A DNA stretch of 5,178 nt from Actinomycetes bacterium. GTDB taxonomy: Bacteria; Actinomycetota; Thermoleophilia; Solirubrobacterales; Solirubrobacteraceae. The stretch is taken from positions 1-5,178 of the forward strand of contig JAEYAL010000078.1 in assembly GCA_023404805.1 (NCBI GenBank). The letters run 5' to 3'. Below the pieces are notes generated by a model. That model was not told the DNA's origin. It made no database searches and was given only the letters and a program-made list of their open reading frames with translations. Made by a program: the position numbers and the translations under genes. Below are positions 1-5,178 of this stretch, piece after piece; position 1 is the first letter of the stretch, and each line of letters opens with the position of its first letter.

Positions 1-838
1 GCGCCGCCACGGCCGCGCTGAGCTGCGCCGCGAACTCGGCGGGCGCCGGACGCCCATCGGGCTCGACCGCCATTCCGCGCGCGATCACCGCCGACAGGCC
101 GGCCGCCGCGTGGCCGGAGGCGTCGGCGAGCGTCGGCGGCGCCGCCGCCGTCTTGAACATCACGTACTCGCTCGGCGGTCGGTCGTGGAACGGCGGCGCC
201 CCCGTGAGCGCCCACACGGCCACCGACGCCAGCGAGTACACGTCGGAGGCCGCCGTCGCAGGACGGCCGAGGATCGTCTCGGGCGCGGTGTAGCGCAGCG
301 AGTCCAGCACCTCGGCCCGCGTCAGCAGGCCGGTGCGGCCGCTCGTGCGCGTGACGCCGAAGTCGCGCAGCATCGCGTTGCCCCAGCGCGAGATCGACAC
401 GCACTCGGGCCGCAGGTCGCGGTGGAGCACCCCGCCGGCGTGCGCATGCGCCAGCGCATCGGCCAGCTCGGCGATCGAGCGCGCGGCCTCCTCCGGCGTG
501 ATCACCCCGGCGGCGCCGCGCTCGGCGAGCGTGTCGCCGCTGGGCAGCGCCGAGGCGACGTAGAGGCCGCCGGCGTGCTGGCCGGCCGCGAACACCGCCG
601 CGATGCCGGGATGCTCGAGCCGCGCGACCGCCGACGCGTCCCTGCGCGACACGCTGATCGCCTCGCCTTCCTCCGCAAACGCAGCAGGACGGAAGAACTT
701 GAGCACCACCTCACGTTCGAGGGTGGTGGAGGTGGCGCGATAGGTGGTGGAGGTACCACCTTCGGCGAGCACCTCGAGGATCTCGAAGTCATCGATGCGG
801 TCGCCGGCGGCAAGACGGATGGCGTCAGGGAAGGTCAC
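1..838 (-). CDS. Hanks-type serine/threonine protein kinase, N-terminal part (runs off left edge)
   Basis: The minus strand reads open from a GTG at 838-836 to the window edge (279 codons, no stop), giving a nearly complete protein kinase domain of the bacterial PknB family, predicted to transfer ATP phosphate to Ser/Thr. Visible in order: a glycine-rich loop LAEGGTSTTYRA (residues 24-35), the ATP-anchoring lysine in VVLKFF (K47), a helix-C segment RRDASAVARLEHP (D67 where Glu is usual), the catalytic loop HRDLRPECV (139-147, D141), DFG (159-161), APE (185-187), and DVYSLA (199-204) in the helix-F region. The HRD-to-DFG spacing of 18 residues matches PknB as I recall it. Oddities are Cys146 for the Mg-binding Asn, Arg143 for the catalytic-loop Lys, Ala25 for the first loop glycine and Asp67. 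D141, D159 and K47 are intact, so weak or altered activity is possible rather than certain loss. The domain ends at about residue 270; any transmembrane or sensor region lies outside the window. It is divergent from the WXG100 gene. The start is chosen because it has an AAGGA upstream and puts the domain at a normal distance; exact start moderately sure. Confidence 0.9.
   Translation of the reverse strand, partial: MTFPDAIRLAAGDRIDDFEILEVLAEGGTSTTYRATSTTLEREVVLKFFRPAAFAEEGEAISVSRRDASAVARLEHPGIAAVFAAGQHAGGLYVASALPSGDTLAERGAAGVITPEEAARSIAELADALAHAHAGGVLHRDLRPECVSISRWGNAMLRDFGVTRTSGRTGLLTRAEVLDSLRYTAPETILGRPATAASDVYSLASVAVWALTGAPPFHDRPPSEYVMFKTAAAPPTLADASGHAAAGLSAVIARGMAVEPDGRPAPAEFAAQLSAAVAA
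722..754 (-). repeat. In-frame direct repeat in the kinase glycine-rich loop region
   Basis: The 12-base word GGTGGTGGAGGT occurs at 722-733 and again at 743-754 on the plus strand, 21 bases (seven codons) apart. On the coding strand each copy encodes Thr-Ser-Thr-Thr, giving TSTTYRATSTT (residues 29-39). The first protein copy overlaps the ATP-binding loop and the second lies in the beta-2/beta-3 turn. It may be a local duplication or chance in Thr/Ser-rich sequence; either way the loop is unusually rich in hydroxyl residues. Confidence 0.7.
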
Positions 839-842
839 GAAG

Positions 843-847
843 TCCTT
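843..847 (-). promoter_or_regulatory. Putative ribosome binding site of the kinase gene
   Basis: Read on the minus strand this is AAGGA, four bases before the GTG start at 838. The spacing is shorter than the usual five to nine bases, so it supports the start only moderately. No better Shine-Dalgarno and start pair is visible in the upstream part of this frame; a TTG at 874-872 lacks one. Confidence 0.4.
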
Positions 848-854
848 GCATCTT

Positions 855-886
855 GACCGGAGTTGGCCCTCCAAGGCGAGCCGGTC
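855..886. repeat. Nested inverted repeat near the kinase start
   Basis: An outer arm GACCGG (855-860) pairs with CCGGTC (881-886), and inside it TTGG (863-866) pairs with CCAA (871-874) around a four-base loop. A further small palindrome, CGGT-cga-ACCG, overlaps at 882-892. The structure would lie in the kinase mRNA leader or could be an operator in the divergent region. Arms are short and the region is GC-rich, so function is uncertain. Confidence 0.3.
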
Positions 887-950
887 GAACCGTTCAGCGT
901 GAATTGAAATGCTGATGGCGGGATTCTGTGATGGTTTGGCGGTCGTCGGG

Positions 951-980
951 TTGTCATACGCGGCAGCAGGCGGGTAGGGT
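951..980 (+). promoter_or_regulatory. Putative sigma-70-like promoter for the WXG100 gene
   Basis: A -35-like TTGTCA (951-956, five of six matches to TTGACA) is followed after 18 bases by TAGGGT (975-980), which fits the TAnnnT form of actinobacterial -10 elements. Transcription would begin around 986-988, leaving a leader of about 30 bases before the ATG at 1018. It is the best pair seen in the 179-nt divergent region; no convincing promoter was found for the kinase on the other strand. Based on sequence matching only. Confidence 0.4.
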
Positions 981-1006
981 CGGAGCGCTTCCCACTCTCC
1001 TAACCA

Positions 1007-1012
1007 CGAGGT
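1007..1012 (+). promoter_or_regulatory. Ribosome binding site of the WXG100 gene
   Basis: CGAGGT lies five bases before the ATG at 1018, with an A-rich spacer (AAAAC). The GAGG core matches the anti-Shine-Dalgarno sequence and fixes the start of the WXG100 gene. Confidence 0.7.
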
Positions 1013-1017
1013 AAAAC

Positions 1018-1284
1018 ATGTCAGGTCGCATTGGCGGCACCATCGAGCAGATGCAGACGATGGGCACCAAGTTCAACAGCGAGGCTGCTGAGCTCGACAG
1101 CCTGGTGTCGCGCGTTACGGCGCAGCTGGCCAGCACCGACTGGGAAGGCGGCGCCGCCCAGCGCTTCCGCGACCAGTGGAACGGCGAGTTCAAGGCGACC
1201 TTCGTTGCCGTCTCCAACGGCCTCCGCGAGTGCTCCGCCGAGCTCAACAACCGCGCGAGCGCCCTCACGCAGGCCGGCGGCTGA
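1018..1284 (+). CDS. WXG100 family (Esx-like) type VII secretion protein
   Basis: A complete 88-residue protein with the size, helix-turn-helix plan and central W-x-G motif of the WXG100 family, small proteins that form helical-hairpin dimers and are exported by type VII secretion systems through the EccC/EssC motor. Helix 1 spans about residues 5-38 (start ...GGTIEQMQTMGTKFNS), the turn holds DWEGG (W42-E-G44), and helix 2 spans about 46-84 (start AAQRFRDQW). A second W-x-G, W54-N-G56, falls inside helix 2, where EsxA-type proteins also often carry a tryptophan. There is no signal peptide or membrane segment, as expected. The C-terminus stops at ALTQAGG with no YxxxD/E export motif, so it resembles the EsxA-type partner or a homodimeric WXG100 rather than a CFP-10-type signal carrier. 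C72 is the only cysteine. No second WXG100 gene is in the window. It is divergent from the kinase and convergent with eccC. Start is supported by the GAGG site upstream. Confidence 0.93.
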   Translation: MSGRIGGTIEQMQTMGTKFNSEAAELDSLVSRVTAQLASTDWEGGAAQRFRDQWNGEFKATFVAVSNGLRECSAELNNRASALTQAGG

Positions 1285-1295
1285 GTCTTCTGGCT

Positions 1296-1333
1296 GGCCG
1301 AGGTGCGGAGCCGCAGGGTTCCGCACCTGGGCC
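1296..1333. terminator. Bidirectional hairpin terminator between convergent genes
   Basis: Left arm 1296-1309 and right arm 1320-1333 pair over 14 positions with a single G/G mismatch (nine perfect inner pairs, AGGTGCGGA with TCCGCACCT, plus outer GGCC/GGCC) around a 10-base loop. It starts 11 bases after the WXG100 stop and lies 27 bases beyond the eccC stop on the other strand, so it can serve both. There is no T-tract on either side, as is common for hairpin terminators in high-GC actinobacteria. A second weaker hairpin (1334-1340 with 1352-1358, one G-T wobble) follows immediately. Confidence 0.65.
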
Positions 1334-1360
1334 GCTTGCGCCGCCCGCCGCCGCGAGCCG

Positions 1361-4300
1361 TCAGACCTGCGCCACCTGCGCCAGGTCGACCCGCCCGTCG
1401 ATCACGACGTAGCCCCGGCCGGGCGGGAACACCGCGTTGCTGCGCCGCGGCAACCGCACCCCGAGCAGCTCCCCGTCCAAGTCCAGGTTCGGGTCGAGCA
1501 GCAGGCCACGGCCGTCCTTCCGCAGCTCGCGGATCCACGCCGCGTAGTGGCGGGCCTGCCCGGTCTCCAGCGACGCGACGATCCGCACATGGGCGTCGCG
1601 CCCGCGCTTGATGATCATCTCCAGCGAACTGGCGACGTGCGACTCCGACAGCTCGCCGGCGTCGTCGAGGACGAGCAGGACCGGGTCGGCGTCAGGGTTG
1701 CCGGCCTCCATCAGGATCGCGTCGAGGAGCTCGGTGATCTTGGCCTCGCACTCCTCCACGCCACGCGAGACGGTGTCCCAGTCGCCCTTGTCGAGCAGCG
1801 ACGAGCGCCGGGGCGCGAGCAGGTGCGTGGTGAGGTTCGGCGTCGAGCGGCGCAGGCCGGTCGCGAGGGTGTGCAGCGCCGTCGAGCGGCCGCTGCGGTA
1901 GGGGCCGATCACGACGAAGTGCGAATCCTCGACCGAGGCGTTCACGGTCGCGAGGTCGAGATCGTCGAGCGCGAACGCGGCGGTGAGGCGCTCGCGAGAC
2001 TCCGTGAGCTCGGCGGCGGGGACGGACTCCGGCAGCGGCTGGATCGCGAGCGCGCGGTGCGGGGTCGCCGCGGCGAGTTTGGCCCCGAGCGCCTCGATCG
2101 CTTCGGTCTCTTGCGCCGGATCTGACGCGCCGGTCAGCGTGGCGACCTGCACGGCGAGGCCGTCGGCCAGGAAGCCCCGGCCAGGCGGCAGCACAGCCGC
2201 AGCGGCGGCCTTGCCGAGCCCGAGCATCTGGTACTCGTCCTCGCCCATCCGCAAGATCAGGCGCGCCGAGACGAGCGATGCGACCGGCGTCGGGATCGCG
2301 GCGCGCCGGTCGGCGGTGAGCACGAGGTGCACGCCTGCGGCTCGGCCGTCGGCCACGAGCCGCGGCACGGCGTCGACGAGCGCGCCGAGGTCGACCCGCT
2401 CGTAGGCCTCCGTGAAGCCGCCGTAGGAGTCGAGCAGCACCACGTAGCGCGGCAGCGGCTGGGCAGGGTGGCGCAGGTTGTAGGCGTCGAGGTCGGCGAC
2501 GCGCTCGTGGGCGAACAGGCGCGCGCGCTCGTCGATCGTGCGGCGCAGCAGCTTCACGAGCCGCGTCACGCGTTCCTCGTCGTCGCCCGCGATCACGGAA
2601 CCGCAGTGCGGCAGCGCCTCCAGCGGGCGCAGCCCGAGGCCCGCGAAGTCGAGGCCGAACACCTGCAGCTCGCTCGGGTCGTACCGCTCAGCCAGCGCCA
2701 CGGCGAGCGTCCGCAGCGCGGTGGTCTTGCCCGAGCCGCCAGCGCCGAAGATCAGCAGGCTGCCCTGCGACGCGAGGTCGACGGTCATGGGCAGCTGGCT
2801 CTGGTGGACCGGCTGGTCGACGAGGCCCATCGCGGCGCCGTCGACCTGCACGGTGACGCGCTCCTCCAGTTCGCTGAGCGCGATGGCAGGCGGCAGCGAC
2901 GGCAGCCACGGGCTCGCCGGCGGCGTGATGCCGAGCGACTCGGTCGCCTCGCCGACCGCCGTCACGAGCAGTTCCAGATCGGTGACTTCGAAGACGGGCG
3001 TGCCGCCGCGCGTCGTGACCTTCGGGGCCGGCGCGAGGTCGCTCACGTCGATCCGCTGGGCGGCCGCCGCAGCGCCGGTGAGCCCGCCGACGTAGCCAGC
3101 CTGGAACAGCTCGAGCTCGGTCGGGCCCTTGCGGGCCAGCGCGCGGCCCGGCACCGACCGCGGCAGGCGGGCCGCGTCGGGAGCGCCGATCACGTCGTCG
3201 CTCTCGGAGACGCCGGCGACGCGCAGCGCCAGGCGCAGGCTGGTGTTCGCGCGGATGTTGTCGGTGACGGCGTTGCCCGGCCGCTGGGTCGCGAGGACGA
3301 GGTGGACGCCCAGCGAGCGGCCGCGCTGGGCCACGTCGACGACGCCGTCGACGAACTCGGGCACCTCCTTGGCAAGCGTCGCGAACTCGTCGATCACGAT
3401 CACGAGGCTCGGCGGCGCGACCTTCGGAAAGCGGCGCTCCAGCTCGATCAGGTCGCGCACGCCATGGTCGGCGAGCAGGTGCTCGCGGGCCTTCAGCTCG
3501 GCGTTGAGCGAGATCAGCGCGCGCTGGACCTGCTGCGCGTCGAGGTCGGTGACCATGCCGACGCAGTGCGGGAGGTCCTTGCAGTCCTTGAAGGCGGCGC
3601 CGCCCTTGTAGTCGACGAGCAGGAACGAGATCCGGTCCGGCGGGTGCGAGGCGGCCAGCGCCGCGATGAGCGTCTGCAGCAGCTCCGACTTGCCGGCGCC
3701 GGTGGTGCCCGCCACCAGCGCGTGCGGGCCGTCTGCGCGCAGGTCGATCGTGAACGGGCCGTCCGCGCCCGAGCCGATCAGCGCGTCGAGCGCATCGCCC
3801 GTGCGCGTGTTCCAGCGCGAGGCCACGCGGTCGCCCGTCGGCTCCGCGAGATCGAGGAGGTCGACGAGCGGCACCGACCGCGGGACGGACTGCGCAGCGC
3901 CCCCAGCCGTGGTGTCTTCGACCGGGGCCAGCGACCGCGCGACGGCGGACGCGATCGGCTGGGAGACGGCGTCGATCGAGGCGCCGGCGACGCGCCGGCC
4001 GGTGCCGGTCCAGGTCACGTCGCCGACCGCGCGCTCACGGCTCGTCTCGATGATCGCGCCCACGCCACCGGGCAGGTAGCGCGCTTCGCGGGCGAGCCAG
4101 ACCGCCGTGATGTCGATCTCGCCGCAGTCCTCCAGCAGCGCGTCGACGACGGTCGCCTCGGGCGCGACGTCCTCATCGACGAGCAGCACGATCGCCGTGC
4201 GCCGCCGAGCCCGGCCGCGCTGCTCGGGTTCGTCGCGGCGTTCGGCGGCGATCGTCGCGATCTTGCGGAGCAGCAGCCGCGACTCCTGCTCGCCGACCGC

Positions 4301-5178
4301 GATGTGGTCGCCCTCGAGCGGCGACGCGGGATGGCCGGTGTGCGGCAGCCACGAGAGCCACGACCAATCGCGCGCGCGGTCGTGCGAGAGCGCCGCGACG
4401 ATCACGACGTCGCGCGGGCTCTGCAGCGTGGCGTGCTGCAGGACGATCCAGCGGGCAAGACCGTCGGCGGACGCGGCGTCGCCGACGACGCCGATCGCGC
4501 CGACGTCGGTCGATCGCACGAGCACCGGCACGACAGGCGTGTCCTTGAACGACGCGACCCGCTTCTCGATCGGCTCGCGCAGGGCCGGGTCGCCGCCGTC
4601 GGCGAAGGCGATCTGCACGATCGACGGCTGGTCGGCCACGCCGAGGCGCACGTCGAGGAAGTCGCGGTCAGCAGGGCGGCGCTCCCACAGCGTTGGGAGA
4701 TGCTCGACCGCCCGGGAGACGAGATCGGCGGCGTGGGGCGCGGCGGCGCGGCGCTCGCCCTGCTCCTGCTCGCGCGCGTGCTCGAGCTGGCGCAGGAACT
4801 CGGCGGACGACGCCTTGAACGTGGCGACCTGCTCGTCGTGCTCCTTCTTGCCAGAGCGCTTCTGGCCCATCGACGAGCCGATCATCATGATCGGGCTGAA
4901 GGCGCCCATCAGCAGCATCATCGGCGACTTCGTGACGAGGTAGATCACGACGCCCATCAGCAGCGGCACGAGCGCGACGAAGAACGGGATGCTGATCGCG
5001 CGGATCGGCTGCGGCGGCGCGTCGAGCCGCACGACCGGCGGCTCGTAGCCGCGCGACACGCGCGGCGGCCGGTTGAAGCTGATGCGGGGTCCGCGGCCGG
5101 CGGCGTAGTCGCGGCGGAGGCCGTCGGCAGCGGCCAGCGCGAACGTCGACCGGCCCGCCTCGACGGCCTGCGACGGCG
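1361..5178 (-). CDS. eccC: Type VII secretion motor ATPase EccC/EssC (FtsK/SpoIIIE family), N-terminus outside window
   Basis: At least 1271 residues, open at the right edge. EccC/EssC is the membrane-anchored cytoplasmic motor that recognises WXG100 substrates and drives type VII export. Numbering from the GTG at 5059: a proline-rich stretch; two membrane helices at about 21-42 and 45-62; a charged helical stalk (66-106); a degenerate ATPase-like domain without a Walker A (about 150-385, with LLVDED at 292-297); ATPase 1 with intact Walker A GTTGAGKS (451-458), Walker B VIVIDEFA (D557, E558) and the RGRSLGVHLVLATQRP signature (579-594); ATPase 2 with Walker A GAGGSGKT (772-779) but Walker B VVLLDS (Ser878 instead of an acid); ATPase 3 with GPYRSGRS (1052-1059, Arg1058 for the Walker lysine) and LVLDD (1129-1133). 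This matches the family rule of one active and two degenerate modules. The frame continues 39 codons upstream of that GTG to the edge with no ATG, GTG or TTG and no Shine-Dalgarno before the GTG, so the true start lies outside; FHA domains there are likely but unseen. It is convergent with the WXG100 gene. DNA translocase FtsK is excluded by the three ATPase modules and lack of a gamma domain. Confidence 0.93.
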   Translation of the reverse strand, partial: PSQAVEAGRSTFALAAADGLRRDYAAGRGPRISFNRPPRVSRGYEPPVVRLDAPPQPIRAISIPFFVALVPLLMGVVIYLVTKSPMMLLMGAFSPIMMIGSSMGQKRSGKKEHDEQVATFKASSAEFLRQLEHAREQEQGERRAAAPHAADLVSRAVEHLPTLWERRPADRDFLDVRLGVADQPSIVQIAFADGGDPALREPIEKRVASFKDTPVVPVLVRSTDVGAIGVVGDAASADGLARWIVLQHATLQSPRDVVIVAALSHDRARDWSWLSWLPHTGHPASPLEGDHIAVGEQESRLLLRKIATIAAERRDEPEQRGRARRRTAIVLLVDEDVAPEATVVDALLEDCGEIDITAVWLAREARYLPGGVGAIIETSRERAVGDVTWTGTGRRVAGASIDAVSQPIASAVARSLAPVEDTTAGGAAQSVPRSVPLVDLLDLAEPTGDRVASRWNTRTGDALDALIGSGADGPFTIDLRADGPHALVAGTTGAGKSELLQTLIAALAASHPPDRISFLLVDYKGGAAFKDCKDLPHCVGMVTDLDAQQVQRALISLNAELKAREHLLADHGVRDLIELERRFPKVAPPSLVIVIDEFATLAKEVPEFVDGVVDVAQRGRSLGVHLVLATQRPGNAVTDNIRANTSLRLALRVAGVSESDDVIGAPDAARLPRSVPGRALARKGPTELELFQAGYVGGLTGAAAAAQRIDVSDLAPAPKVTTRGGTPVFEVTDLELLVTAVGEATESLGITPPASPWLPSLPPAIALSELEERVTVQVDGAAMGLVDQPVHQSQLPMTVDLASQGSLLIFGAGGSGKTTALRTLAVALAERYDPSELQVFGLDFAGLGLRPLEALPHCGSVIAGDDEERVTRLVKLLRRTIDERARLFAHERVADLDAYNLRHPAQPLPRYVVLLDSYGGFTEAYERVDLGALVDAVPRLVADGRAAGVHLVLTADRRAAIPTPVASLVSARLILRMGEDEYQMLGLGKAAAAAVLPPGRGFLADGLAVQVATLTGASDPAQETEAIEALGAKLAAATPHRALAIQPLPESVPAAELTESRERLTAAFALDDLDLATVNASVEDSHFVVIGPYRSGRSTALHTLATGLRRSTPNLTTHLLAPRRSSLLDKGDWDTVSRGVEECEAKITELLDAILMEAGNPDADPVLLVLDDAGELSESHVASSLEMIIKRGRDAHVRIVASLETGQARHYAAWIRELRKDGRGLLLDPNLDLDGELLGVRLPRRSNAVFPPGRGYVVIDGRVDLAQVAQV
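4874..4999 (-). other. Membrane anchor of EccC (two predicted transmembrane helices)
   Basis: Two hydrophobic stretches, IPFFVALVPLLMGVVIYLV (end of the first helix region) and MMLLMGAFSPIMMIG, are separated by only a few residues (TKSP). They form the hairpin anchor typical of EccC/EssC, placing the N-terminus and the ATPase string both in the cytoplasm. A basic cluster (KRSGKK) follows the second helix, consistent with a cytoplasmic exit. Confidence 0.85.

Noticed and set aside
110..856. Plus-strand 248-codon open frame opposite the kinase
   Set aside because: Arg/Gly-rich antisense shadow; the minus strand in this region carries all the ordered kinase motifs.
936..960. Alternative promoter TTGGCG (936-941) with TCATAC (955-960)
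   Set aside because: Spacer of only 13 bases, too short for a sigma-70 promoter; the TTGTCA/TAGGGT pair is better.
954..1538. Minus-strand 194-codon open frame through the WXG100 gene and spacer
   Set aside because: Antisense to a clear WXG100 gene, crosses the terminator hairpins, no domain and no ribosome binding site noticed.
1031..2125. Plus-strand 364-codon open frame across the WXG100 gene, terminator and the end of eccC
   Set aside because: Its product is Arg/Ala/Pro-rich low-complexity sequence with no domain, it overlaps two well-supported genes and a terminator, and it arises from third-position GC bias.
4107..4943. Plus-strand 278-codon open frame opposite the EccC N-terminal region
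   Set aside because: Ser/Arg/Thr-rich product without recognisable domain, antisense to the degenerate ATPase domain and membrane anchor of EccC.
1361..5178. Reading the large ATPase as a chromosome-partition DNA translocase FtsK/SpoIIIE
   Set aside because: Three consecutive ATPase modules, a two-helix anchor rather than four, no C-terminal gamma winged-helix domain, and a neighbouring WXG100 gene all point to EccC/EssC.

Overview
The window is very GC-rich, with strong G/C bias at third codon positions, and carries a WXG100 protein, a multi-ATPase FtsK/SpoIIIE motor and a Hanks-type Ser/Thr kinase. This combination fits a high-GC Gram-positive bacterium (Actinomycetota). A deep-branching class such as Thermoleophilia is possible, but that is only an impression from sequence style. 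No rRNA, tRNA, mobile element or CRISPR array is visible.

Layout. From 1 to 838 on the minus strand lies the N-terminal 279 residues of a Ser/Thr protein kinase whose 3' end runs off the left edge. It has no visible stop and is cut just as the kinase domain finishes. A 179-nt divergent intergenic region (839-1017) holds a plausible sigma-70-like promoter and a ribosome binding site for the next gene, plus nested inverted repeats near the kinase start. From 1018 to 1284 on the plus strand is a complete 88-residue WXG100 (Esx-like) protein. A short convergent spacer (1285-1360) contains two tandem hairpins that probably act as a shared terminator. From 1361 to the right edge on the minus strand is the type VII secretion motor ATPase EccC/EssC. 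Its reading frame is still open at 5178, so the N-terminus is missing and the GTG at 5059 is unlikely to be the true start.

How they may work together. EccC is the engine of type VII secretion: two membrane helices anchor a cytoplasmic string of one degenerate and three FtsK-like ATPase modules, and WXG100 proteins are its classic substrates. The genes are not one operon: the WXG100 gene is transcribed away from the kinase and towards eccC. The kinase has unusual catalytic-site residues (a Cys where the Mg-binding Asn should be, an Arg for the catalytic-loop Lys, an Asp for the helix-C Glu). The missing N-terminus of the ATPase would be the place for forkhead-associated (phosphothreonine-binding) domains, as in EssC-type proteins. 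A phosphorylation-tuned minimal type VII system is therefore a reasonable hypothesis, not something the window proves.

Most other long open frames here are shadows of these three genes created by the GC-rich codon bias.
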